NCBI GenBank assembly: GCA_948146395.1
Contig: OX411549.1
Coordinates: 24,481,155 to 24,545,154, forward strand
Direction of reading: 5' to 3'
Length of the DNA stretch: 64,000 nucleotides
Origin: Fragum whitleyi
Lineage: Eukaryota; Mollusca; Bivalvia; Cardiida; Cardiidae
The notes under the pieces are model-generated. The model searched no databases, was not told the origin of the DNA, and saw only the letters and a program-made list of their open reading frames with translations. The first letter of the stretch is position 1. The number at the start of each line of letters is the position of its first letter. This document shows positions 36,553 to 47,420 of this stretch, in pieces. Made by a program: the position numbers and the translations under genes.

Positions 36553-36850
36553 GCAAAGCTAAAAGTCTACACTTACCACTAGAAATGTTGAATGATGGGG
36601 TAATATTCGGTATCAAACGCATTATAAAATTATATTTCCTGGTGTCAAGTGCTAAGTGAACAAAGAAAATTCGAGAGGGAAGCGCAAAACTATGCTTACT
36701 GCATTGAAGATATATAGGCACTTACAATAGTTTAGCCTTAGCCCTCAGATAATTGTTGAGTACGTTCTTGTATATGACCTTCTCTTGATAATCTACACTC
36801 TTCACATTTCATAAAAAGGGACGAAGAGCAAATCTTTGTTTCAAACAATA

Positions 36851-37033
36851 ATGAGAGTTATGGAATACCTAAGTCGCTTGTCAGTTTCCCTTGTTTTTTT
36901 CGTTTTATTTTTAGTTTTCTTTCCTTTAAGATCGTTCTTAATTGCTCAACCGAGCAATTGTCTACAATGCTCCATTTACCATGTATTTACTTTGGAGAAG
37001 GTTCTGAACCTTGAAAATAGAGGAGAATTATGA
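36851..37033 (+). CDS. Doubtful small frame with a signal-peptide-like N terminus
   Basis: From ATG 36851 the 60-residue frame has a hydrophobic core (SLVFFVLFLVFF) then SNCLQCSI, which loosely recalls secreted or membrane small proteins. There is no clear donor, no second exon and no recognised family. T-rich DNA readily encodes such hydrophobic runs, so this is listed only as a possibility. Confidence 0.12.
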   Translation: MRVMEYLSRLSVSLVFFVLFLVFFPLRSFLIAQPSNCLQCSIYHVFTLEKVLNLENRGEL

Positions 37034-37481
37034 GAAAATCTTTCGTATTACCAGGAGAACCAAATCTTTTAGTGAAACTTGGTAAAACCCTGGAAAAATT
37101 GGTCTTGACTTGTCAAAAAGTCGATTGATAAATTCAACTACTATTTTATCCCGTCAAACTAAATTTGGTTTGATTTTTTTTATTCCGTCTAGATAATGAT
37201 AGATTAAAATTCTAATAAATTTTGAGGAAAAACAGAAAATAAAGTGTTCTTCTAGAGATTTGACCCTGAGACAAATTTTGGACCAGTTTTCGACATACTA
37301 TGACATAGTTATCATAAAGATGAATATTTTTGTCATTTCTGAAAATAATTAAGCAAAATTTCTGAACCATAAATCAAGAAAAAGGTATCTAAGACACACT
37401 TAACTTGACAATAGATCTAGTCGGAACAACTCCACGTCAGTATCTTTAACAAACATTAAGATATAACTCGTGTTACATTTT

Positions 37482-38448
37482 TATACGCCCGGAGGGTCGT
37501 ATTATGTTATGACCTCGGTCGTCCGTCCGTCTGTCCGTCCGATAGCATTTTTTTTGTGTGCGCAACTCCTCCTAAACTATCAATGGGACTGAGCTGAAAC
37601 TTGGCACAATTACTCTCTATCATATCTAGTTGTGCAGAAGACCTTTGAAATTCAAATCGCTCCAGTCATTCCTGAGGAATTTTGAATTATCTGCCCTTGA
37701 ATTTTACAAAAAAAACCCTACTATTTTTTGTGTGCAACTCCTCCTAAACTATCAATGGGAATGAGCTGAAACCCTACACAATTACTCCCTGTGATATCTA
37801 GTTATGCATAAGTTTTTTCGTGTCAAAATGCTCCGGTAATTTCTGGGGAATTTTGAATTATCTACCCTTGAGTTGAATGAAAAACAATTTTTTTTTGTCA
37901 GCTCACTTTCTCCTACATTTTGGATGGGAAGGAAAGAAAACTTGCCACACTGACTCTGTAGGTTGTTTATTTGTGCTTAGGACTAAATATTTTTACATAT
38001 CTGAAGTACTTCCTGATTTATCTACCCTTTACTTCACAAAATAGTCTATAACTACAGATTTTTTGTGTGTTTGTGTGCACAACTCCTACAAATTTAATTG
38101 GATTGAAATGAATCTTGCCACAATGTAACCCTGATTTTTGGTTGAGCATAAGACTTCAGAAATTCAAAAAGCTTTGGTCTTTCCTGTATTATTCGCCCTT
38201 GAATTGATTGAAATTCACAATATTTCTTTTGTGAGTAACTCGTCGCACTTCCAATTGGAATGAACTGAAACTTGCAAAATGACTGTTTGGCGCAAAGTTG
38301 TACATAAAACCATTTTCGATTTAAACTCAAAGGGTTATGCTATGTTATTGCCTCAGTCGTCTGTCTGTCTGCCTGCAATTTTTTAGGGTATCATTAAAGC
38401 TCAGGATACTGACAAGCTCAGGTTACTGACAAGCCCCATCGGGCGTAT
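37482..38448. mobile_element. ATACGCCCG-ended element with about 170-bp internal tandem repeats
   Basis: The left end TTATACGCCCGGAGGGTCGT and right end ATCGGGCGTATT are inverted and match those of 13763-16469. Internal units beginning CAACTCCTCCTAAACTATCAA recur near 37562, 37731, 37900 (changed), 38077 and 38236. The unit sequence is different from that of the 13763 element, though both contain a GAAACTTGGC-like string. Confidence 0.7.
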
Positions 38449-38563
38449 TTGCGTCGCTCTGCGAAGCTCCTGTTATAATTCGAATCGGATTAAACCCCGG
38501 TTTTAGCTTTCCATTCATATCGCCGAGGCTAAAGCATCTAACTATCGCTTCCTGTATTTGCCT

Positions 38564-38683
38564 CACCAGCCCTTCGTACAGGATCATAAAACGATGCCAA
38601 CTGTTTGAAAAATATACCTCGCTTTGCACGCAAGTGCACGTGCAAAGCGGAGTTAAATTGGCAAGCAATTCTGAACGCAGGGA
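38564..38683. mobile_element. Family D palindromic MITE, copy
   Basis: Left arm CAGGATCATAAAACGATGCC, stem CTCGCTTTGCACGCAAGTGC with ACGTGCAAAGCGGAG, and right arm ATTCTGAACGCAGG. Confidence 0.8.
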
Positions 38684-38845
38684 TGTACTACCAAGACATC
38701 ATTACCGGGCATCCAGCTGCTCATCCCACATGGGTTAACAATTATACAGAAATGTCTTAACGCAGGTGCACTGCCGTGTGGAAACGAATTCGGGACCACA
38801 TGATTGTAAGACTGACGCGCTACCATCTTCGCCATGACGGCGGCG
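38684..38845 (-). mobile_element. SINE-1-like remnant, minus strand
   Basis: Reversed, it shows a tRNA-like head with CATGGCGAAGATGGTAGCGC and AATTCGTTTCC. A body with CCATGTGGGATGAGCAGCTG follows, a diverged version of the SINE-1 core. It abuts the family D palindrome. Confidence 0.55.
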
Positions 38846-39440
38846 AGTTACAAAATCGAATGATCCTATCAATTTTACGCGGGTTTACTTTCGGTTTCAC
38901 TTGCTAATATTTTCGTAATTTATTACGTCGTTACAACATTCTAATTTGCATTTTCATTGTTAGATTACACGATAAAACTTGCCTGCGGTCAAAAATAACA
39001 AGTCATAATGCATACTTACGTTTACACGCACAAGATTAGAATTCAGAGGCCATTGTTTGTTTTTTGAAAAATGTAACAAAATTTTCAAACTTGAGAAAAT
39101 TGAGTCTGAGCCTGAGAAAATTCTTATAACCTTGAGCCCTGATCTTAGTCTGCACTGTCTTCCAAAGTTTTGTGTAAAGCAGGAAAATGTCGTGAACGAT
39201 AGAACGGTTCAGTAACCTTATTAATATGGAAAACATCGCCCCTGGACTTTATTAAATGAGTATAAATCTTTTGTCATACATTTTAATGATCCAACATGAC
39301 CTAATTTCAATCATCTTTTTTATATAATTTCACAAAGTTTTTGACAATGTGTTGTCGAAAAGATTGGCCTCTTTTTCTTTTTAGCTGCTCTTAAATTCGA
39401 AAACCATGCACTTACAGCATTATACTAGAATATTGCCAGT
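38846..39440. other. Intergenic, no structure seen
   Basis: No gene or recognised repeat. Confidence 0.35.
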
Positions 39441-40090
39441 AAGCTAACCTCAGCACGAAAAGCTCAAGGTGATCTCCTGCGATCTATCATTGTCTTTCAT
39501 CCGTCCGTCTATCCGACAATCTGTCCGACCGTCTACATTTTTGAAAACTCTTCTCCCCACCTATCCATCAGATTTCAACCAAACTTAACTGGTATGCTTC
39601 TGACTGCTTCTGACTGCTTCTGACTGCAAGTACTTTCAAAAGACTCCATAGAATTGGAATCAATGTAGAACTCTGGTTCTCATAGCAACGGAATGAAAAA
39701 AAAACACACTTCAAAACTCTTCTCCCCCCAAAAGTCCTAGAGCTTTCATATTTGGCATGTAGCATCACCCAATACCTGTCTACCGAAAATTACTTTTATG
39801 AAAATCCATTGAAAGATAAAGAAGGGTTTGTGTTGACAAGATTTAACCCTAAGTTTGAAGGTTAAACATTATTCTGTACCTATTTTTATCGCTTTTAATT
39901 ATGACATTAAAATTCTCATAGCAACCTTCGTAGTTCTTGAACAAAGGTACATCCCTATCAAGGTTCGGCTTGACTGGCTTAATGAAGTTCAGGGAAGACC
40001 TAAAGACGGACAGACTGAACGACACATAGCGGACTAAATTTTACCAATCATACAAGGTCATCTAGCATTCTGTGATTAGGTGAACTAAAA
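39441..40090. mobile_element. Element with GCTAACCTCAGCACGAAAAG head and AGGTGAACTAAAA end
   Basis: The head is a variant of that at 11871 (GAGCACGAAGTGCTCAAGG); the end is its approximate inverse. It contains CCGTCCGTCTATCCGAC, a triple GCTTCTGACT direct repeat at 39597-39627, and a line CATATTTGGCATGTAGCATC shared with the 11871 element. No gene. Confidence 0.6.
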
Positions 40091-40130
40091 CAGTCAAATT
40101 ATATTTAAAAAAATGATATAGAAAAAGGGT

Positions 40131-40293
40131 TAAGGTAGTGGACCCGTAAAAGTTCCGCAACATTTCGGACCACATATCCTTTCACAATGTTAACCGAGGT
40201 TTCCTAATGAAAATCATTAGGAATCCTCGGTTAACACTGTTCAAGTTCATTACTTCTGAGCTGTTGCAAAACTATTACGGGTCCACTACCTTA
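40131..40293. mobile_element. Family C palindromic MITE, best-preserved copy
   Basis: TTAAGGTAGTGGACCCGTAA at the left is mirrored by TTACGGGTCCACTACCTTAA at the right. The centre TCCTAATG..CATTAGGA closes the stem, making a nearly perfect 163-bp palindrome. TTAA at each end suggests a TTAA target site. Confidence 0.9.
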
Positions 40294-41034
40294 AAAGACA
40301 CCCTTTTTCCGCCTGACTTTTAACACTCCCAAGGCACTTAATCCTAAAACAAGGGGTCCCTCTTAAAACATCGCGATTACAGGGATATGCAAGAGATTTT
40401 TTTGAGACAAGCTGATCTTAACTGAGTCTAGAACAGAAATACAATAAAGCAAAACTTGGCAACGTTAATAATTTTTCTATTCCAACGTAAGATTTTTTCC
40501 CATTTTTAATAGGATCTATGTGAGTCACTATCATTTATTCTCAGTTCATTAATGACTATTTTTTTCGAATATGGGGTTAAGTAATGACAATGAGTAAGTA
40601 TGGTTTTAGTTCCCCCCTTCTAAGAATTCAAAACGTATTCTCTTCGTTTTTTATCATTTTACATCTTTAAGCAAAAATTAAAAAGATTTTTTCCAAATGA
40701 CACAGAGATCTCGCGGCACGATCATGATTGAGTACCAACAGACTATAGTTTATAAAGGAATTATTTATTATAGTATTATTATCTAAAATCGTGATTTATT
40801 CTCTACTTGTGTACAAAATAGAACCCCTACCTTTTGTTAACCTTGAAAAATCCCCATTTTTGAAACCATCCGGTATTAAATTTCACCGAGTCTTTTCACC
40901 TTGGTATTAAACACGAATGGGGTTTGTGTATTTAAGATGATAGATAGAGCACGGATGTCCCTTTAAACTTTAAGGTTTGAAACAATGAATGGATGCATTA
41001 ACGCGTGACGCATCACGATAGTAATGGCGATCGC

Positions 41035-41199
41035 TTAAGGTAGTGGAACCGTAATAGTTTCGCAACATTTAGGAACTTATAATCTTTAACAATGTTGACC
41101 GAGGTTTCCTAATGAAAATCATTAGGAAACCTCTGTTAACACTGTTAAAGTCAATTACGTCCAAAACGTTGCAGAACTATAACGGATCCACTACCTTAA
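41035..41199. mobile_element. Family C palindromic MITE, copy 5
   Basis: TTAAGGTAGTGGAACCGTAA at the left is mirrored by ATAACGGATCCACTACCTTAA, with centre TCCTAATGAAAATCATTAGGA. Very recent-looking relative to copy 1. Confidence 0.9.
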
Positions 41200-42237
41200 C
41201 TGGGGAAAGTGTCGACCCTCATCAGACTCCTTCATGTAAATGCGTGACATGGTAACAATTCCAGGGAGAGTAGCGCAAAACTGCATTATTTGTCAATATA
41301 ACGTATACTGGGTTCCATAAAGTGTGCACTTTCAGTTTTTGCATTTCCCCTGATTTCACCAAGTTGGAGAAAAAACATGGACTAAATTTAGTATCATACA
41401 TTAGATAAGAAATTTTTTTTAATTAAAAGTCAAATAAGATTTTGATACAGTATATCATACTGCAGATTGAGATTAGACCTTACAGCTTCTTTGGTAGGAG
41501 TTATGTGTTAATTTTGCATTGTAGATTTTTTGCAGACATTCAAGCCATTTCAAAAGAAAAGTTTTTAACTCACTGTTCCAGGGTCGCTTGTAAACTGTGA
41601 GCTTCTGATGACCCCAAAAACAGCTCTCTGTAGCAAGTTATCATATATTTATATGGTAAGCACCAACGTTAATAATTGCTACGTTGTTAGGCCAGTGACT
41701 TGTCATCAAACGGTGTAATGGCGTTCTATGACATCTCGATTTACTTATAAAAAGGCCTTCAAAAATAATGACCTCTATTTCTAATGGAACATTCGTGCGC
41801 ACTCAAGTTTAATAACGTTCTAAATCGGACAAGGTTCGTTTTAGATTACCTACGTTTATTGGTGTATTGGTAGTCAAACCACGCTGTGCATCATGCACAA
41901 TTGTAATTTTTTGCTTAGGTAAGCCACAAAGATTCAACTGGATGCAATTCCAGACAAATTATTCGTCTAATGCGTGATGCACATGTAAAACATGCAAAAT
42001 CAAATGTTTCAGCTTATCAGAAACATTTGTTTTTCCGTGTGTGTATATTTTTTTAATATCATGCGATGAAGCCTGTATTGACCTGATATCACCTGTCTGA
42101 TAACATAACATGATATCAGACAGTCTATTTTTAGAAACAATTTGCTTACACTTTCACCTGAATTTCCTTAACTTTTTTAAGGGTTTATCATACTTAAGCA
42201 TTGAAAAATGATTGCATGGTAGACAGAATAATGATGT
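41200..42237. other. Intergenic, no structure seen
   Basis: Low-complexity AT-rich sequence without a gene or recognised repeat family. Confidence 0.35.
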
Positions 42238-42358
42238 AAGTGTCTTAAAATATCAATGTTATCAGGTCTCGGCTGTGAGAAATTATCATGACTCGGCAAA
42301 GCCTCGCCATGATAAATTCTCCCAACCTCGATCAGATAACATTGTTATTTTTAGACAC
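42238..42358. repeat. Foldback palindrome
   Basis: AAAATATCAATGTTATCAGG pairs with the inverse of CGATCAGATAACATTGTTAT. An inner ATCATG..CTCGGC pairs with GCCTCGCCATGAT. Arms about 50 bp. Confidence 0.7.
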
Positions 42359-42467
42359 TAACATGTTATTCTCTATATCTCAAATGTTGTTTGCAAATAT
42401 GTTTAGGGGGCGTCATACGAAATTTCGTGACGATAGGTTGTGTAAGTCTGGGATGGTCGAATATATT

Positions 42468-42640
42468 GTAAATGTAATAAAAAGGTTATTACATTGCTTA
42501 TGAGGGCCAGAGAGAGAGATCGGCCCTTACCTTGAAATCTGCCCTAGGGCAAAATCTCACGGTAAAAATATCAAGATTGTGGACCAATATCACTCCCCGG
42601 CCCTCAACAGCCACGAAATAACCTCTATTTATATGAAAAC
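42468..42640. repeat. Second foldback palindrome
   Basis: AAAAAGGTTATTACATTGC then TGAGGGCC on the left pairs with GGCCCTCAACAG and ACGAAATAACCTC on the right. Unrelated in sequence to the neighbouring palindrome. No gene. Confidence 0.65.
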
Positions 42641-43213
42641 ACAGAGCATATTCTTGCGTAATATAGTGAATATACTAGACACGTACTATATTGTTGCTTT
42701 GAAATCATTGATTGGTTGACAGAGTATAAAGAACTAGATTTAGACTTAAGCCAAAACATGTGTCTGCGGATCGAAATGATAGACGGACCACAGTGATAGC
42801 TGTTTTGAAACGGGCGGCCTTCTCGGGGGAAGGGGACGGGGAGTGTTGCCATGCACAGTTAAAAGAAGATACTAAACAAATGTCTAATGTTTCGTCTGGA
42901 CAGGTCTTGGTGTAATCAATCGTTCGTCTGGGCAATTTGCGTATATGATGTTTTGACAATGTTTAAGTGAGCCATCGTTCTTTTTTTCTTTTTTTATGTT
43001 TCTGTTTTTCTCTATGTGTGTGTGTTTTGTTTGTTTTAAGTTGTTTTTCTTTTTTGTTTTCGAGAAAATTGCTATGCTCAACTATGACTGATACTGAATA
43101 ATTGTTTGATTGAAGTTTGATCAATATCTGTCAAATGATTCCTGTATTCTCGTTCGGATAAAGCGTGTATGGATGGAGGCTCGGACACTGATACGCCACT
43201 GGAAAAAATGTAC

Positions 43214-43472
43214 ATATGACCCTTCACACGAAAAAGGATCATCTGGGAACTTCATGAAATAAATATTTGAAAAAGAGATTGGTTCTAGAACAGGCAAACC
43301 AGAGGTCACATTTCAAAAATTCTTCACGGGAAGGTTGATTGATAATTCTAGATTCAGAAAATTAGTACATTGCGAAAAATTTAGAACCCAAGTCAGTCTG
43401 CGCAATCTGCGACACAGGTCGACACGTTACGCACTTCCTAGATGGTCCCTTTTGGTGTGGAGGGTCACATAT
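43214..43472. mobile_element. Family A MITE, copy
   Basis: Left end ATATGACCCTTCACACG and right end GTGTGGAGGGTCACATAT, with interior ATTCTAGATTCAGAAAATTA and CAGTCTGCGCAATCTGCG. The two ends carry matching substitutions, suggesting a distinct subfamily. Confidence 0.85.
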
Positions 43473-44273
43473 GTATCCCATGAAGTAAAGAAACGATGCA
43501 TGTACATTTATATTTTAAGATATTTTTTTTAAACATGTTTTATGCAGTTTGCGGATGGGAGGAATGGTTGAATAAGGCTTTTGAAATATGTTGTCGTGTT
43601 TTGCATAATTTTGTATGGCTTGCCTTTTTGCTGTTATTCAATCAACCTTTATGTAGCTGCTAAAATCGACGGGCGTCCATACTCAAAAGAATAATTTGTT
43701 CTTAAAAAGGTCGATTGCAATAATACTTATTCTTAAACTTGAGTTACCTTACCGGTTTTGATGCTTCTGTCACGCTACAAGCATTTAGAGCGCGTCCATG
43801 ACATCGTAAACAGCGATAAACGGTTTCTGTCAGAATGTTTAAGACATGAAGAGAGTATTCTTGAATTTTATTGAGATAAGACACTTAAACCGGACCACAC
43901 AGTATGAATTCGCATAGCGAATTCATATATGAGTGGGATTAGGTTTTTAGTTTCATTCCCCCATGAAATAAAAAATATCCTCTCTTCATATCTATTAATT
44001 TGATACCATGAAGCCAAACTAGAGAATTTCTGCATAATAGGACAGATTTCTTACAGGATTACTCTTCGTCTCAGCATAAAAAAGCTGCGAACTAAAAATT
44101 GTTTTCATTGAGGATTAGTTCCAATTTTTTAGCCAATCAGGATGCACGAATACAAATGCGACGAAATCTTTTTAATAAGATATTAAACACAAATGCATGT
44201 GATATCAATAAAAAGTTGGTGTTCAAACTTTTAAATCTAATGCTTTGTAAAGCTTTGATATACGGTATTGCAA
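43473..44273. other. Intergenic, no gene seen
   Basis: A short inverted pair GTATGAATTCGCATAGC / GCGAATTCATATATGAG near 43904-43933 is the only structure noticed. Confidence 0.4.
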
Positions 44274-44512
44274 CATTTTTTCAGCTATATCACGGCGACT
44301 GGAGCACCTAACAATGGATTCCTGGTAATTCCCCAACCAGTACCCATCACATCCTTTCCAAGCCTCCAGGTGCTATCTCACATAGGTCTTCGATTTTCAA
44401 ACTATTGGTGAGAGACAAATAGACGGAAAGGATGAGTGCCGCCGTCGGGGATCGAACCCGGGGAATCGAACCTCTAGAATGGCTGACCGACGCGCTATGA
44501 CGGCGGCTCCTA
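44274..44512 (-). mobile_element. SINE-1 (tRNA-derived), minus-strand copy with full head
   Basis: Reversed, it starts in a tRNA-like head (GCCGCCGTCATAGCGCGTCG and GGGTTCGATCCCCGACGGC). It continues through the core (CCTATGTGAGATAGCACC, CTTGGAAAGGATGTG) and ends GGTGCTCCAGTCGCCGTGAT. The anticodon stem is corrupted, so it is not a working tRNA. Confidence 0.85.
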
Positions 44513-44852
44513 TACGGTATAGGAATAAAACGTCGAAAAATATGACACGTTAGATCCCTGCTTTACAACTTGTTCTTAGTAGGCAAGGGTTAAAATTTGA
44601 GGAACGAAAAACCTGTATATATGGGCGGAGTATCAATCAACTTGATTTTATGCCAGATTATTTTTAGAAGATAAAACGGTATCGAAACAACGTAATCTCT
44701 ACGGTTTAAACTAATGTCGTTAAAATAGCGGTCTTTTTGGCTATCTGAAAAGGACGTCTGCTCTATATAAACATTTACGTAGTTAATAATAATGGGCTTC
44801 CTTGAATTTATCAGAGAAAGGCTGGAAATGTCTTTTTTCAATTCCCAATCAA

Positions 44853-44917
44853 CACTGTATCCCATCTACACCGGTAGCGTAATGTTTGTAAACGGAAACA
44901 ATGGCGGAACCCATCGA
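44853..44917 (+). repeat. Left 65-bp terminal inverted repeat, containing the zinc-finger start codon
   Basis: Begins CACTGTATCCC and ends GGAACCCATCGA. It contains TTTGTAAACGGAAAC and the ATGGCGGAACCC start region of exon 1. Identical over all 65 positions to the reverse complement of 47421-47485. Confidence 0.92.
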
Positions 44918-46752
44918 TTCGAACTGGACGCAGTGCTTAAATAAGGTACGTTTTTGTCTTTTCTTCAAGTTTAGAAATATCAAGTAAAATTGAAATCGAT
45001 TACACACGTACAAACAACAATGTACTGAAAATCGCGGCGAAAAACATCCACAGATGGCTGAGTTAACAACGATTTTAGTTCTCGAAATGATCGACTTGTC
45101 ATTATTACGTTAAAAAACGACAGTTTTCTCATACTTTCACATGTTCTTGAAAAATAATAATAACCTTACGAAATCACTGTTCATTTTTGAACACATCTGT
45201 GCAAATTGTAAGCTTGGAGCATTCTTATATTGCTTGTAACCGTTCGATTATTTGAACCACCCTACTGTCGGTGTGTACGGTTAGGAAACCGCCTAAAATT
45301 TATCGATGACCGGTTGGGAAACGAGGGTAGGTCCGGTTTGGAACTTACATTATTGATAGGAATTGCATTATTTGTTAGTTTTTTGCAAGCATTTGGTTAC
45401 TCGCGACAAAAACTAATAGCGAAAACACGATTTTATATATGGGCTTACTTTATATTTACATATAAACTTGGAAGTGTGCAGGTTCAAAACTCTGGCTGCA
45501 TTACTGAAATGTTTTAAACTTACCAGCTTAATTTTCACCAATTGATGCCTTTTTGTTTTTATTATATTACATGTACATGTAATATTGTTACATAACTAAG
45601 ACATAATTCTGCCATACTGCCTTTATATACTGCTGCTCTCACTTTCGTGTATAATATATACGTGTATCTCATTCATGTATATGTGGTCAAGGGTGTCGAC
45701 TAGACATATGCTTTCAAAACCAAAATTGGTAGACCTTCAACTTCAATGGCATTGATTCTCGCTTGAATCTATCCTTATCCCTCCCGGGTGGCACTAATTA
45801 GCCAGGCTTTAGCACAAACCCCATTAAAGCACATTTTACTTAGTGTTGTTCATAATCACGGTGGGTAACCCACGTGACTTTTGGAAAGCGTCCACACGGA
45901 AAAATCGTCCGCTTCAAGGTATGTTTTCTTTAATTTCTCAGCTTATACTCTATTGATTTTGATGAGATAAAGTGCACGGAACGCGTCTTTGAGAGGGCTA
46001 TTCACGCCTCTAACTCACTCTGCTCCAAATCAAGTGGTTTCTTCAAAACATTCGAGCAAAGTGTTTGTAAGTGCAAAACGAAAGTGGGAAGCGTTCACAT
46101 GCACCGACATTTTTTATCGCTATAATGTTTGAAGAAACCACGGGATTCGGAACAGAGTGAGTTACAAACGGCGATAGTCATCTCAAATGCGCGTTCCGTA
46201 CACTCAAATATCTCTGATATAGGCTGAGAAATTAAACAAAACATACCTTAAAGCGGACGATTTTTTCGGTGTAAACGCTTCCCAAAAGTCGAGTGGGTTT
46301 ATCCACCGTGATAATCATCGTAATTAAATTTCTTACAGGATATGGATGTGGTACACTCTGCACTAGAGGAGTCGTTTCACGAGGAAGTCGTCCAGACGTT
46401 TCCCCATGTATGTGAGATGTGCGGAAAGGAGTATACAACCAGATCCGGTCTATGGAAACACCGTGCCGGCAAACATGAGACTGAGGCGTCCAACAGACGG
46501 TTGACGTGTGCCATATGTGATGAAACATTTGTAAACAAAGGTCACCTGGAGGGCCATGTAAACATGCACCATGGACTTCGTCCGCATGTATGCTCAATCT
46601 GCAACAGCAGATTCGCATACAGGTCAGCGATGCTGAGGCACATGGCTGTGCAACACAGGGGCGGGATGACCAACAGTAAAATAATGCATAATCTTATGAC
46701 CACGGGAAAACGTATTATTATAGGTAAAATCCAGCAAAACACTATCAGGTGA
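44901..46752 (+). CDS. Small three-finger C2H2 zinc-finger protein (exons 44901-44945, 46339-46752)
   Basis: Exon 1 encodes MAEPIDSNWTQCLNK up to AAG before GTACGT (phase 0). Exon 2 follows TTTCTTACAG and continues in frame DMDVVHSALEES. Exon 2 carries three classical fingers, counted from its own Met at 46342: C24-C27-H40-H45, C56-C59-H72-H76 and C84-C87-H100-H105, each C-X2-C-X12-H-X3/4-H. The linkers are unlike the TGEKP consensus (second: HHGLRPHVC). The protein is about 152 residues, with a basic tail and stop at 46750-46752. A GTAAAA near 46724 could be an alternative donor. It presumably binds DNA or RNA. The start codon lies in a transposon end, so it may recognise the element's own termini or be a captured host gene; neither is shown. 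A possible AATAAA is at 47166. Confidence 0.75.
45230..45851. other. Intron of the zinc-finger gene with subterminal motifs
   Basis: CGGTTAGGAAAC at 45278-45289, CGGTTGGGAAAC at 45311-45322 and CGGTTTGGAAC at 45334-45344 are direct repeats; inverse copies lie at 47026-47037 and 47049-47060. A 95-codon open frame at 45230-45517 overlaps them but has no coding signature. Confidence 0.6.
45852..46314. mobile_element. Foldback element nested in the zinc-finger intron
   Basis: The left arm starts ATAATCACGGTGGGTAACCC and the right arm ends GGGTTTATCCACCGTGATAAT. Further pairs are CGGACGATTTTTTC with GAAAAATCGTCCG, CTGAGAAATTAA with TTAATTTCTCAG, and AACTCACTCTG with CAGAGTGAGTT. Total 463 bp. It ends only 24 bp before the exon 2 splice acceptor. 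Confidence 0.85.
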
Positions 46753-47420
46753 TCCCGAAACTCAATATTCATGTTTTTAAAGAAAAAGAATTGGGGGACT
46801 TTTCTGTATTTTCGACGGCTTTTCTGTTCTTTTTTTCCAAATGGAGCAACTTTCTGTATGTTTCATAGCGAACTCGACCAACCGACGGTAGATCACTTGT
46901 TAAACTGCAGATTCTTACTTATTTCGCCACTTCATAAATGATCCTTGTGTAGACATGGTCAGAAATGTCGCCTATCTAAAGTGAAGTTTTCCGTTTACAA
47001 ACCGGTCCCAGTCAGTCCCTAGACTGTTTCCCAACCGGACCATGTGCTGTTTCCCAACCGTTCACTGTAATTTACACATGGCATTATTGTTTGCCTTCGT
47101 TTACATTTATTACGACACCAATTTCAAAGTAACTTTAGAGAGACACTTACAAATATCCATTGTGCAATAAAATGCTGGAATTTATTTAAAAATCGCGTCA
47201 CAATATGGAGAAAATAACAATAGTTTCATGGTTTGTTCAAAATGCGATGATTTCGAGGGACAAAATCGTGAATTACTCGGTCATCTATGGACGTTTTTCG
47301 TTCAGACTTTCCCAATTTTTTCCTTCTTTCAATTGTAATTGATTCCAATTGTACTTGATTTTTTTTAAGTCGCAGAATTGACATAGGGGTACCTGATGTA
47401 AGCGCTTTATCCAATGTCAG
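46753..47420. other. 3' region of the zinc-finger gene and right subterminal arm
   Basis: It contains a candidate polyadenylation signal AATAAA at 47166-47171. TTTTCCGTTTACAAACCG at 46987-47004 echoes a TIR-internal motif. Two GTTTCCCAACCG copies lie at 47026 and 47049. From about 47230 on, it is the diverged inverted counterpart of 44918-45100. Confidence 0.6.

Noticed and set aside
36365..36562. Frame with repeated DGRTDART peptide
   Set aside because: Translation of the (CGGACGGACGCA)n microsatellite tail of a repeat element.
45230..45517. 95-codon frame in the zinc-finger intron
   Set aside because: It overlaps subterminal motifs, has no homology signature and lies within a spliced intron.
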